A stretch of DNA of 64,000 nucleotides from Streptomyces sp. ICBB 8177. GTDB taxonomy: Bacteria; Actinomycetota; Actinomycetes; Streptomycetales; Streptomycetaceae. Below the pieces are notes generated by a model that had not been told where the DNA came from, searched no databases, and saw only the letters and a program-made list of their open reading frames with translations. The translations under genes were made by a program, and so were the position numbers. Below are positions 49,349 to 57,341 of this stretch, one piece after another (position 1 is the stretch's first letter; each line of letters begins with the position of its first letter). The DNA is taken from NCBI RefSeq assembly GCF_003144095.1, contig NZ_NSKH01000018.1:1180743-1244742 (forward strand), given 5' to 3'.

Positions 49349-50710
49349 ATGACGGAGCCCGGCCCCGCCACGCCCGCGGACAACGCCGTGCCCGCGGAAG
49401 CCGCCGCGCCCGCGGAGAAGGCCACGCCCGCCGACGGCCGAATACCTGACCATATATCGGATGATTCGGAACTATCCGGACGTTCGCCTTCGTCCTCCGG
49501 GCACCCGGCGAGCCGCCGACTGCTCGTCACGTTCGTGCTGGGCGGCCTGACCGCGCTGCCCCCGCTGTCCATGGACATGTACCTCCCCTCGCTGCCCGCG
49601 GTCACCGCCGCGCTGCGCAGCCCGGCCGCGACCGTCCAGCTCACCCTGACCGCCTGCCTGCTCGGCATGGCCCTCGGTCAACTGGTCGTCGGCCCGATGA
49701 GCGACAAGTGGGGCCGCCGCCGCCCGCTGCTGATCGGCATGACGGTCTACGCGCTCGCCACCGCCGTCTGCGCGTTCGCCCCGAGCGTCGAACTCCTCAT
49801 CGGCTTCCGCCTGGTGCAGGGCCTGGCCGGTGCGGCGGGCATCGTCATCGCCCGTGCCGTGGTGCGTGACCTGTACGACGGGGTGGCGATGGCGCGGTTC
49901 TTCTCCACCCTCATGCTGATCTCCGGCGTCGCCCCCGTCGTGGCGCCCGTCATCGGCGGCCAGATCCTCCGGTTCACCGACTGGCGCGGGGTCTTCGTCG
50001 TCCTCACGGTGATCGGCGCGCTGCTCACGCTGCTGGCGACGCGCGTACTGCCCGAGACGCTGCCGGCCGCACGACGGCACGACGGCGGCCTGCGTGACGC
50101 GGTGCGCACCATGCGCGCGCTGATGGCGGACCGGGTCTTCGCCGGATACATGCTCGCCGGAAGCTTCGCCTTCGCCGCGCTGTTCGCGTACGTCTCCGGC
50201 TCCTCCTTCGTCGTGCAGGACATCTACGGAGCCTCGCCGCAGACGTTCAGCCTGCTGTTCGCGCTCAACTCGGTCGGGCTGGTGGGGATCGGGCAGCTCA
50301 ACGGCAAGGTGCTGGTCGGCCGCGTCCCGCTGGACCGCGCGCTCGCCGTCGGGCTGAGCGTCATCCTGCTGGCGGCGTGCTGCCTGCTGGCGCTTACCTG
50401 CGGGGTGTTCGGGCACGCCGGGCTGCCGCCGGTCGCGGCCTCGCTCTTCGTGCTGATGTCGGCGATGGGGCTGGCGATGCCCAACACCAACGCGCAGGCG
50501 CTGATGCGTACTCCGCACGCCGCCGGATCCGCCTCGGCGCTGCTGGGCGCTGGACAGTTCCTGGTCGGCGCGGTGGCCTCGCCGCTGGTCGGCGTGGCGG
50601 GCAGCGGGACCGCGGTGCCGATGGCGCTGGTCCAGGTGAGCTGCGCGGTGGTGGCGCTGGGCGCCTTCGCGGGCATGTGCAGGCCGTGGCGGCTAGCGTC
50701 GGCGGTATGA
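49349..50710 (+). CDS. Bcr/CflA-family multidrug efflux MFS transporter, 12 TM
   Basis: A 453-residue DHA1 pump. After a Pro/Ala/Glu-rich cytoplasmic tail (about 1-55), TM1 carries the Bcr/CflA hallmark LPPLSMDMYLPSLPAV. Loop 2-3 has GPMSDKWGRRRPLLIG, and motif C-like GVAPVVAPVIGGQI lies in TM5. Twelve hydrophobic segments. ATG 49349 has GGAG six bases before; ATG 49337 is an in-frame alternative. It overlaps the serine hydrolase gene (ATGA), a pairing that suggests joint resistance or export function. Confidence 0.9.
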   Translation: MTEPGPATPADNAVPAEAAAPAEKATPADGRIPDHISDDSELSGRSPSSSGHPASRRLLVTFVLGGLTALPPLSMDMYLPSLPAVTAALRSPAATVQLTLTACLLGMALGQLVVGPMSDKWGRRRPLLIGMTVYALATAVCAFAPSVELLIGFRLVQGLAGAAGIVIARAVVRDLYDGVAMARFFSTLMLISGVAPVVAPVIGGQILRFTDWRGVFVVLTVIGALLTLLATRVLPETLPAARRHDGGLRDAVRTMRALMADRVFAGYMLAGSFAFAALFAYVSGSSFVVQDIYGASPQTFSLLFALNSVGLVGIGQLNGKVLVGRVPLDRALAVGLSVILLAACCLLALTCGVFGHAGLPPVAASLFVLMSAMGLAMPNTNAQALMRTPHAAGSASALLGAGQFLVGAVASPLVGVAGSGTAVPMALVQVSCAVVALGAFAGMCRPWRLASAV

Positions 50711-51957
50711 GAACGCGGGAGGGCGGCACGCCGGGGGAGGACGGAGCGGGCGCGGACCACGGGCTCGCGGCGGAGTCGGCCCGGGCGTCCGGGATGGCCG
50801 AGGCATCCGGGGCGGACGCTCTCGCCGGGCTGATCCGCGGTGACCTCGACGACGCGGTCGCCGTCCCGCCGCCCTCCGGCGCCGGGCGGGCGCACCCCTG
50901 GTGTTCCGGCGTCGTCGCGCTGGCCGGTCGTGGCGAGGACGTCGTGTGCCACGAGGCCGCGGGCTGGGCGGTGCGCTACGCCTCGTACGACGAAACGACA
51001 GACCGGGGTGTGGAACTGCCGCGCGAGCGGTGGCTTCCGGTCCGCCGGGACACCGTCTTCGACCTCGCGTCGCTGACCAAGCTGTTCACCGCGATCGCCG
51101 TGATGCGGGAGGCGGAACGCGGCACGCTGGAGCTGGACGCGCCGGTGGCCCGCGGTCTCCCGGAGTTCGGCGCGCACCGCAAGCAGGATGTGACGGTACG
51201 TCAACTGCTCGCACACACTTCGGGGTTGCGGCCGGAGCTGGCGTTCTGGGCGGAGCCGACCGCGTCGGCGCGGCGTGGACTGCTGTGGCGCGAGGAGCCG
51301 TTGACGGCGCCGGGGGCCGCGTACCTCTACTCCGACCTCAACTTCCTCGCCGCGCAGTTCCTGCTGGAACGGGTGACGGGCCGCCCGCTGGACGTCCTCG
51401 TGCGGGAGGGGATCACCGGACCGCTGGACATGCGGGACACCCGGTTCGCGCCGCCTTCCGCGTGGCTGCCGAGGATCGCGGCGACCGAGGACCAGCGCGG
51501 GCCCTGGGGGCGGCTGGAGCGTGGGATGGTGCACGGCACGGCGCACGACGAGAACGCGTTCGCCTTCGGCGGCGTCGCCGGGCACGCCGGGCTCTTCTCC
51601 ACCGCCGCCGACCTCGGCCGGCTCTGCGCGGCGCTGCTGGACGGCGGGCGCGGGGTGCTGCGGCCGGAGTCGGTCGCGGAGATGTTCGCCGACCACGGTG
51701 TGCCGGGCCGCCCGCACGGCCTGGGCTTCGACCTCGGCCAGCCGTGGCTGACCGGCGGGCTGTCGGGCCCCCGCACCGCGAGCCACACCGGCTTCACCGG
51801 CACCAGCCTGGTGATCGACCCGGTCTCCGGCGTCTACGTGATCCTGCTGGCCAACGCCGTGCACCCGGTCCGCACCTGGCGGCGGGGAAACGCGCCGCGC
51901 GCGGCGGTGGCCGACCGGCTGGCCGGATGGGTCAAGAGTTGGCAACGATTGTCATAA
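50707..51957 (+). CDS. Serine hydrolase of the beta-lactamase class C / esterase family
   Basis: A 416-residue cytosolic-looking enzyme without a signal peptide. Catalytic S-x-x-K is SLTK (in FDLASLTKLFTAIAV, about residue 122), with the tyrosine motif YSDLN (about 208) in place of YxN, and a late HTGFTG in the position of the KTG box. The family covers esterases, D-aminopeptidases and penicillin-binding-like proteins; lack of export argues against a true beta-lactamase. Translationally coupled to the Bcr/CflA pump. A Zur-like box overlaps its last codons. Confidence 0.87.
   Translation: MRTREGGTPGEDGAGADHGLAAESARASGMAEASGADALAGLIRGDLDDAVAVPPPSGAGRAHPWCSGVVALAGRGEDVVCHEAAGWAVRYASYDETTDRGVELPRERWLPVRRDTVFDLASLTKLFTAIAVMREAERGTLELDAPVARGLPEFGAHRKQDVTVRQLLAHTSGLRPELAFWAEPTASARRGLLWREEPLTAPGAAYLYSDLNFLAAQFLLERVTGRPLDVLVREGITGPLDMRDTRFAPPSAWLPRIAATEDQRGPWGRLERGMVHGTAHDENAFAFGGVAGHAGLFSTAADLGRLCAALLDGGRGVLRPESVAEMFADHGVPGRPHGLGFDLGQPWLTGGLSGPRTASHTGFTGTSLVIDPVSGVYVILLANAVHPVRTWRRGNAPRAAVADRLAGWVKSWQRLS
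51940..51954. promoter_or_regulatory. Zur-like box 1
   Basis: TGGCAACGATTGTCA lies in the last codons of the serine hydrolase gene, directly before its stop. It matches box 2 (read on the opposite strand) at 13 of 15 positions and fits the TGaaA-TcaTTTTCA inverted-repeat family of streptomycete Zur sites only loosely on its own. Confidence 0.5.
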
Positions 51958-51978
51958 CAGACCGGATGGGGCTGGTGG

Positions 51979-51993
51979 TGAAAATCGTTTCCA
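51979..51993. promoter_or_regulatory. Zur-like box 2
   Basis: TGAAAATCGTTTCCA, 44 bases upstream of the znuA ATG, is a near-perfect 7-1-7 inverted repeat resembling the streptomycete Zur consensus TGAAAATGATTTTCA. It sits where a promoter is expected. Confidence 0.75.
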
Positions 51994-52036
51994 CTTAGCG
52001 TGGGGTCATACCGAACGATCGAGGAGTCCCGCGCCG

Positions 52037-53089
52037 ATGAGTGCCGCCCGCCGTACCGACCGCCCCGCGATATCCCGCGCCGCCCGTGCCGCGCTCTCCC
52101 GTGCCGCCTCCCGCGCGACCACGACCCGCGCCGCGCGCCGCACGAGGCGGGTGGGCCTGGGCGCCGCCACGGTGGCCGCCCTGGCGGTGACCGCTACCGC
52201 CTGCGCCACCTCCTCCCCGAACGCCTCGACCGGATCGCCGTCCGGCTCCTCGGGGTCCTCCGGCTCAGGCAAGGTCGTCCAGGTCGTCGCCGCCGAGAAC
52301 TTCTGGGGCAGCATCGCCGCCCAGCTCGGCGGCAGCCACGCCAAGGTGACCAGCATCATCACCAACCCGGCCACCGACCCGCACGACTACGAGCCCACCG
52401 CCGCCGACGCCCGCACCGTCGCCGGGGCGCAGTTCGCCATCGTCAACGGCATCGGCTACGACGCCTGGTCCGACAAGCTGCTGTCCGCCAACCCGGCCGG
52501 CGACCGCACCGAGCTGAAGGTCGGCGACCTGGTCGGCATCAAGCCCGGCGGCAACCCGCACCGCTGGTACTCGCCCGCGGACGTCCACCAGGTCATCGAG
52601 CGGATCACCGCCGACTACAAGAAGATCGACCCGGCCGACGCCGCCTACTTCGACGCCCGCAAGACCGCGTTCGAGGACACCGCCCTGGCCCCGTACAACC
52701 AGCTCATCGCCCAGATCAAGGCCAAGTACGCGGGCACCCCGATCGGCGCGTCCGAGTCCATCGTGACCCCGCTCGCCGAGGGCCTCGGCCTGAAGATGCT
52801 CACGCCCGAGTCGTTCCTCGACGCCATCAGCGAGGGCTCCGACCCGACCGCGCACGACAAGGCGGAGATCGACCAGCAGATCAAGACCAAGCAGATCAAG
52901 ATCTACGTCTACAACAGCCAGAACTCCACCCCCGACGTCCAGGCCCAGGTCAATGAGGCCAAGGCGGCGGGCATCCCGGTGACCACGGTGACCGAGACGC
53001 TCACCCCGGCGGGCGCCTCGTTCCAGGACTGGCAGGTGCGGCAGCTGGGGGGCATCGAGCAGGCGCTCGCCAAGGCGACCGGCAAGTGA
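52037..53089 (+). CDS. znuA: Zinc ABC transporter substrate-binding lipoprotein (cluster A-I)
   Basis: A 350-residue lipoprotein. The Arg-rich n-region is followed by VAALAVTATACATSS with a lipobox (TATAC, Cys at about 55). Metal ligands: His in TDPHDYEPTAAD and His in GNPHRWYSPAD. The third position, usually His in a T-Y-H-x-A-F motif, reads ASESIVTPLAEGLG, and the last ligand region is QNSTPDVQAQV. So the site has two His plus acidic/polar residues. No His-rich loop. First gene of an operon with an ATPase and two permeases, behind Zur-like boxes. Confidence 0.88.
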   Translation: MSAARRTDRPAISRAARAALSRAASRATTTRAARRTRRVGLGAATVAALAVTATACATSSPNASTGSPSGSSGSSGSGKVVQVVAAENFWGSIAAQLGGSHAKVTSIITNPATDPHDYEPTAADARTVAGAQFAIVNGIGYDAWSDKLLSANPAGDRTELKVGDLVGIKPGGNPHRWYSPADVHQVIERITADYKKIDPADAAYFDARKTAFEDTALAPYNQLIAQIKAKYAGTPIGASESIVTPLAEGLGLKMLTPESFLDAISEGSDPTAHDKAEIDQQIKTKQIKIYVYNSQNSTPDVQAQVNEAKAAGIPVTTVTETLTPAGASFQDWQVRQLGGIEQALAKATGK

Positions 53090-54075
53090 CCGCGACCGGC
53101 ACGACAGCAGGCGGTGACCGGATGAACATCCCCCTCCCCACCCAGCAACGGCGCCGGGCCGCGTCCGGCGACGCCCCCGTGCTCGAACTGCGCGGCGCGG
53201 CCGTACGCGTCGGCGGCCGCACCCTGTGGTCCGGCGTCGACCTCGCCATCGGCCCCGGCGAGTTCACGGCCGTCCTCGGACCCAACGGCGTCGGCAAGTC
53301 CACCCTGCTCAAGGCCGTACTGGGCCTCCAGCAGCTGGCGTCCGGCGAGATCCGGGTGCTCGGCGCCCCGCCCGGGCAGGCCGGACGCGCCGTCGGCTAC
53401 CTGCCGCAGCGCCGCAGCTTCGATGCGTCGCTGCGCATCCGGGGCCGCGACATCGTCGGCCTCGGCCTCGACGGCGACCGCTGGGGCGTCCCGCTGCCGG
53501 TGCCCGCCCGCTTCAGCGCCCGGCGCCGCGCGGCCCGGCGCCGGGTCGCCGAGGTCATCGAACTCGTCGGCGCCTGCGCCTACGCGGACCGGCCCATCGG
53601 CCAGTGCTCCGGCGGCGAGCAGCAGCGGCTGCTGATCGCCCAGGCCCTGTGCCGCAGGCCCGACGTCCTGCTGCTGGACGAACCCCTCGACAGCCTCGAC
53701 CTGCCCAACCAGGCAGCCGTCGCCCGGCTGATCGGGCGGATCTGCCGCGAGGAGCGCGTCTCGGTGGTGATGGTCGCCCACGACGTCAACCCGATCCTGT
53801 CCTACCTCGACCGCGTGGTGTACCTGGCCGAGGGCGGCGCCGCCACCGGCACCCCCCACGAGGTCATCACCTCCGCGACGCTGACGAAGCTGTACGGCAC
53901 GCCTGTCGAGGTACTGCGCACCTCCGACGGCCGCCTGGTCGTCGTCGGCGGCCCGGAGGCCCCCGCGCTCCACACCGACCGCCACGAGGACGACCGGCAC
54001 GCCGGGGCCGGGCGCGCGGACGACCCGCTCGCCGGCGGCGGCTCGCCCGAGGGGAGCGCGCATGCCGCTCGCTGA
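53086..54075 (+). CDS. znuC: Zinc ABC transporter ATP-binding protein
   Basis: A 329-residue ATPase. Walker A GPNGVGKSTLL (about 63-73), Q-loop LPQRRSFD, signature CSGGEQQRLLIAQAL, Walker B VLLLDEPLDSLDL and switch His in VMVAHDVNPIL. The GTG at 53086 overlaps the znuA stop; ATG 53122 (MNIPLPTQQRR) is an in-frame alternative. A charged C-terminal tail rich in His/Asp (TDRHEDDRHAGAGRADD) could bind metal. It overlaps the first permease gene by 14 bases. Confidence 0.9.
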   Translation: MTATGTTAGGDRMNIPLPTQQRRRAASGDAPVLELRGAAVRVGGRTLWSGVDLAIGPGEFTAVLGPNGVGKSTLLKAVLGLQQLASGEIRVLGAPPGQAGRAVGYLPQRRSFDASLRIRGRDIVGLGLDGDRWGVPLPVPARFSARRRAARRRVAEVIELVGACAYADRPIGQCSGGEQQRLLIAQALCRRPDVLLLDEPLDSLDLPNQAAVARLIGRICREERVSVVMVAHDVNPILSYLDRVVYLAEGGAATGTPHEVITSATLTKLYGTPVEVLRTSDGRLVVVGGPEAPALHTDRHEDDRHAGAGRADDPLAGGGSPEGSAHAAR

Positions 54076-55012
54076 CGCCGCCACCGCGCCCTGGTCGTGG
54101 AACCCGCTGACCGACATCCAGCTGATGTGGTCCTACCCCTTCATGGTCAACGCCTTCCGCGCCGGCGCGGTCATCGCCGTACTGGCGGCCGCGGTGGGCT
54201 GGTTCGTGGTGCTGCGCCGGCAGACCTTCGCCGCGCACACCCTCGCCGTGGTCGGCTTCCCCGGCGCCTCCGGCGCCGTGCTCCTCGGGATCGCCGCGGG
54301 CTACGGCTACTTCGCGTTCTGCCTCGCGGCGGCCGTCGTCATCGCGCTGATCCCCGGCGCCGGGCAGGGACGGGGCGAGGAGTCCGCGCTGACCGGCACC
54401 GTCCAGGCGTTCCTGCTGGCCTGCGGCTTCCTGTTCGTCGCCCTCTACAAGGGCTTCCTCGGCGGGGTGAACGCGCTGCTGTTCGGCTCCTTCCTCGGCA
54501 TCAGCGACAGCCAGGTGGTGCTGCTCGCCGTGGTCGCGGCCGTCGTGCTCGCCGCGCTCGCCGCGGTCGGCCGGCCGCTGCTGTTCGCCTCCGTCGACAC
54601 CTCGGTGGCCGCCGCACGCGGCGTCCCGGTGCGGGCGCTGTCCACGCTCTTCCTCGTCCTGCTCGGGGCGGCGACCGCGGAGGCCAGTCAGATCACCGGC
54701 TCGCTGCTGGTCTTCGCGCTGCTGGTGATGCCCGCCGCGACCGCCCAACTCCTCAGCGCCCGGCCGGTGGTGAGTCTGCCGCTGGGCATGCTGATCGGTG
54801 TCGCGGTCAGCTGGCTGGGCCTGACCGCGGCCTACTTCTCGCCCTATCCGGTGGGCTTCTACGTCACCACCTTCGCCTTCGGCGCCTACGTCCTCGCCCG
54901 CCTGTGGCGCTCCGCGCTCACCGCCAGGTCCGCGCGGCCGGCGGGCGGCGAGCCGCGTCCGCGCCCGGCGGAGAAACGTCCCGCCGCCCCCGCCGGGAGG
55001 GCCGCCGCATGA
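54062..55012 (+). CDS. znuB: Zinc ABC transporter permease 1
   Basis: A 316-residue permease of the ABC-3 family (eight or nine TM helices). Typical features: FMVNAFRAGAVIAVLAAAVG at the start, VVLRRQTFAAHTLAVVGFPG (the ABC-3 RRMSFxGHALSH-like loop), LLFGSFLGIS, and SQITGSLLVFALLVMPAATA. The His in FAAHT is kept. Basic Pro/Arg-rich tail. ATG 54062; its stop overlaps the second permease start (ATGA). Confidence 0.9.
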   Translation: MPLADAATAPWSWNPLTDIQLMWSYPFMVNAFRAGAVIAVLAAAVGWFVVLRRQTFAAHTLAVVGFPGASGAVLLGIAAGYGYFAFCLAAAVVIALIPGAGQGRGEESALTGTVQAFLLACGFLFVALYKGFLGGVNALLFGSFLGISDSQVVLLAVVAAVVLAALAAVGRPLLFASVDTSVAAARGVPVRALSTLFLVLLGAATAEASQITGSLLVFALLVMPAATAQLLSARPVVSLPLGMLIGVAVSWLGLTAAYFSPYPVGFYVTTFAFGAYVLARLWRSALTARSARPAGGEPRPRPAEKRPAAPAGRAAA

Positions 55013-55872
55013 GCTGGAGCAGCGTGGGCCTCGCAGCCCTCGACCACCCCTTCTTCCTGCACGCGGTCCTCGCGGGTGGCGCGATCGCGGTGGCCGCCGG
55101 ACTGACCGGGTACTTCCTGGTGTTGCGCGCCCAGATCTTCACCGGCGACGCGCTCAGCCACACCGCCTTCACCGGCGCGCTGGCGGCGCTGGCCCTCGGC
55201 TGGGACCTGCGGATCGGGTTGTTCGCCGCCACCATCGGGGTCGCGCTGCTGCTGGGCGTGCTGGGCCGCCGCAGCCGTGCCGACGACGTGACGATCGGCA
55301 GCGCCTTCTCCTGGATCCTCGGCCTCGGCGTCTTCTTCCTCACCCTCTACACGACGACCCGTTCCACCGCCAACGGCAACGCGGGCGTCAGTGTGCTGTT
55401 CGGCTCCATCTTCGGTCTGTCGGCGTCGGCGGCCTGGACCGCCGTCCTGATCGCGGCGGCGGTGTGCGTCGCGGTGCTCGCGCTGGCCAGGCCGCTGCTG
55501 TTCGCCTCGCTGGACGAGGCGGTGGCGGCGGCGCGCGGGCTGCCGGTGCGCCTGCTGGGGCTGGCGTTCCTCGCCCTGGTCGGGGCGTGCGCGGCGGAGG
55601 CCACGCAGGCGGTCGGCTCCCTGCTGCTGCTCGGCCTGCTCGCGGCACCGGCCGGGGCGGCGCAGCGGCTCACCGACTCCCCTTACCGCGCGCTGGCGTT
55701 GTCGGCCGTGCTGGCGCTCGGCGAGATGTGGGCGGGGCTGGCGCTCGGGTACGCGGTGCCCAGCGTGCCGCCCAGCTTCGGCATCATGGCTGCGGCCACG
55801 GTGGTCTACGGGCTCACCTTCCTGCCCAGGCCGTCCGCCCGACGCGGGCCCGCCCTGCGGGCGCCGGCCTGA
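55009..55872 (+). CDS. Zinc ABC transporter permease 2
   Basis: A 287-residue ABC-3 permease, paralogous to the one upstream: LRAQIFTGDALSHTAFTGAL, VSVLFGSIFGLS, LLFASLDEAVAAARGLPVRL and TQAVGSLLLLGLLAAPAGAA. The classical loop with DALSHT is better conserved here than in permease 1. Presence of two different permeases suggests a heterodimeric channel. Last gene of the znu operon, followed by a hairpin terminator at 55907-55936. Confidence 0.89.
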   Translation: MSWSSVGLAALDHPFFLHAVLAGGAIAVAAGLTGYFLVLRAQIFTGDALSHTAFTGALAALALGWDLRIGLFAATIGVALLLGVLGRRSRADDVTIGSAFSWILGLGVFFLTLYTTTRSTANGNAGVSVLFGSIFGLSASAAWTAVLIAAAVCVAVLALARPLLFASLDEAVAAARGLPVRLLGLAFLALVGACAAEATQAVGSLLLLGLLAAPAGAAQRLTDSPYRALALSAVLALGEMWAGLALGYAVPSVPPSFGIMAAATVVYGLTFLPRPSARRGPALRAPA

Positions 55873-55906
55873 CCTCGGGTACGCGCCGCAGGCGCCCGGG
55901 GGCGAG

Positions 55907-55936
55907 CCCCGGCCGTCGCGGCGGTGGCGGCCGGGG
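55907..55936. terminator. Terminator between convergent genes
   Basis: CCCCGGCCG (55907-55915) pairs exactly with CGGCCGGGG (55928-55936), loop 12 bases, between the znu operon and the winged-helix regulator gene. Confidence 0.65.
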
Positions 55937-55944
55937 ACCCCGGC

Positions 55945-56286
55945 TCAGTCCGGTGCCCGCGTCCCCGCCTCGCGGGCGGCGTCCACGATGGCCTGGAGCG
56001 CCGCCAGATGCCGGGTGAGCGCGGCGCGCCCGTCGCGGGTCAGCGACAGCCAGGTGCGCGGCCGGCGTCCCACGTACCCCTTGCGCACCTTCACGTAGCC
56101 CGCCTCCTCCAGCGCGGAGGCGATCCGGCTCACGCTGGCGTCGGAGACCTGGAGGTAGTCGCGCACGGCGGCGAACTCCGCCTCCAGGCAGCCCGCCAGG
56201 AACGCCATCATCGTCAGCCGGGTGGGGTGGTGGATGACCTCGTCCAGCGCGGGGGGCGTCGGCTCGTCGGGTATGTGCGCGGTCAC
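55945..56286 (-). CDS. Winged-helix transcriptional regulator
   Basis: A 113-residue MarR/ArsR-like protein (HTH_27-type): LDEVIHHPTRLTMMAFLAGC, then VRDYLQVSDASVSRIASALE (recognition helix) and the wing GYVKVRKGYVGRRPRTWLSL. GTG at 56286 overlaps the stop of the membrane protein gene upstream, so the two are an operon. No metal-binding cysteines are evident except one Cys in AGCLEAEF. Such small regulators with membrane partners usually autoregulate; the inverted repeat at 56975-56993 upstream of the pair is the likely operator. Confidence 0.86.
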   Translation of the reverse strand: MTAHIPDEPTPPALDEVIHHPTRLTMMAFLAGCLEAEFAAVRDYLQVSDASVSRIASALEEAGYVKVRKGYVGRRPRTWLSLTRDGRAALTRHLAALQAIVDAAREAGTRAPD

Positions 56287-56909
56287 GCGGCCAGCTTCGC
56301 ACGGGCCTCGGCGGCGAGGCGGTTGTGCCGTGCGCAGCGCCGCCACAGGCCGGCGCCGCTGAGTATCGCGCCGGTGAGCACCGCCGCGTCCCAGCCGCTC
56401 GCCAGGTAGACCAGGGCGGCGGCGGGCAGCGCCAGTATCGGGGTGAACTCCGTCACCATCCGCTGCCGCGTCGTCCCGGGTGGCAGCGTCACGACGCTCG
56501 TGCGCCGGGCCCGCAGCACGCAGAGGGCGGGGAAGACCGCCAGCAGCGCGAGCCCCAGCAATGTGCTCGGCTCGGTACCCAGCAGCCGGTGCGGCCAGGA
56601 CCCGAAGAACAGGGCCACGCCCGCGACTTCACAGGCGCCCGCCACGGGGCCGCACCAACGCGGCCACGGCGTGAAGAGGTTGGAGGTGGCGCGGGCGCGG
56701 TCCGCCGCGCGCAGGGCGGCCTCCGCGTCGTCGGCGGCGGCCATCCGGCCGCTCGGGTCGCTGGGGCCGCTCGGCTCGTTCCGGTGGCTCGGGCTGTCGT
56801 TCCGGTCGTTCCCGCCGCTCGGACTGTCGCTCCGGTGGCTCGGGCTTTCGTTGCGGTCGCCGGACACAGCGTTCTCGCCGCCGGACACGGTGTTGTCTTC
56901 GTCTGACAT
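56283..56909 (-). CDS. Membrane protein with Ser/Asn/Arg-rich repeat tail
   Basis: A 208-residue protein. Residues 1-55 are low complexity with repeats such as SPSHRSDSPSGG and NDSPSHRNEPSG. Four hydrophobic segments follow (about 85-105, 110-130, 150-170, 172-190). ATG 56909 is chosen because GGAGA is seven bases upstream, inside an earlier in-frame ATG (56921) that has none. Coupled to the winged-helix regulator, so it may sense the membrane or modulate the regulator. Function unknown. Confidence 0.78.
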   Translation of the reverse strand: MSDEDNTVSGGENAVSGDRNESPSHRSDSPSGGNDRNDSPSHRNEPSGPSDPSGRMAAADDAEAALRAADRARATSNLFTPWPRWCGPVAGACEVAGVALFFGSWPHRLLGTEPSTLLGLALLAVFPALCVLRARRTSVVTLPPGTTRQRMVTEFTPILALPAAALVYLASGWDAAVLTGAILSGAGLWRRCARHNRLAAEARAKLAA

Positions 56910-56974
56910 GACGGTCTCCATGCCTGAGGGGTGCGGCCGCCCCCGCGGTGGCCGCACCCCCCATCATGGCATCT

Positions 56975-56993
56975 ACTTTCGCGACCCGAAAGT
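56975..56993. promoter_or_regulatory. Inverted-repeat operator ACTTTCG-N5-CGAAAGT
   Basis: Perfect seven-base arms with a five-base spacer, 65 bases upstream of the membrane protein start. AT-rich relative to surroundings. Likely the binding site of the winged-helix regulator of this operon. Confidence 0.65.
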
Positions 56994-57032
56994 CCTTTCG
57001 CCTGGAGAACTCCTTCGGGTGATGGCGGTCAA

Positions 57033-57272
57033 CTACCGTCCGCTGTACGGGATCAGCGCCATCTCCCGCGCGTTCTTGATGGCGCGCGCGAGTTGCCGCT
57101 GCTGCTGGGCGGTCACCCGGGTCACCCGCCGACTGCGGATCTTGCCCCGGTCGGAGATGAACTTCCGCAGCAGATCGGTGTCCTTGTAGTCGACGTACGT
57201 GATGCCCGCGGCGTCCAGCGGGTTGGGCCGCTTGCGGTGCGGGTCGGTGCCCCTGGTGGGACGGCGTGCCAT
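57033..57272 (-). CDS. rpsR: 30S ribosomal protein S18, cysteine-free paralogue
   Basis: A 79-residue S18: [20 protein letters not shown], then [20 protein letters not shown] and the end [13 protein letters not shown]. It has no cysteine, so it is the C-minus form that does not bind zinc. In Streptomyces such paralogues (rpsR2) are derepressed by zinc starvation through Zur and replace the zinc-containing protein. ATG 57272 with GAAAGGACC upstream. It lies 69 bases downstream of the COG0523 gene and probably shares its transcript with the L33 paralogue. Confidence 0.93.
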   Translation of the reverse strand: MARRPTRGTDPHRKRPNPLDAAGITYVDYKDTDLLRKFISDRGKIRSRRVTRVTAQQQRQLARAIKNAREMALIPYSGR

Positions 57273-57341
57273 CGCGGTGGTCCTTTCGGTGGTGGCCGGC
57301 GCCGGGCCGGTCATGGGGGAGCGGCGGGGGGAGAGGGGGCC

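Noticed and set aside
50707-51957. Secreted beta-lactamase resistance gene
   Set aside because: SxxK and YxxN-like motifs exist, but no signal peptide and no KTG triad; better called a serine hydrolase.
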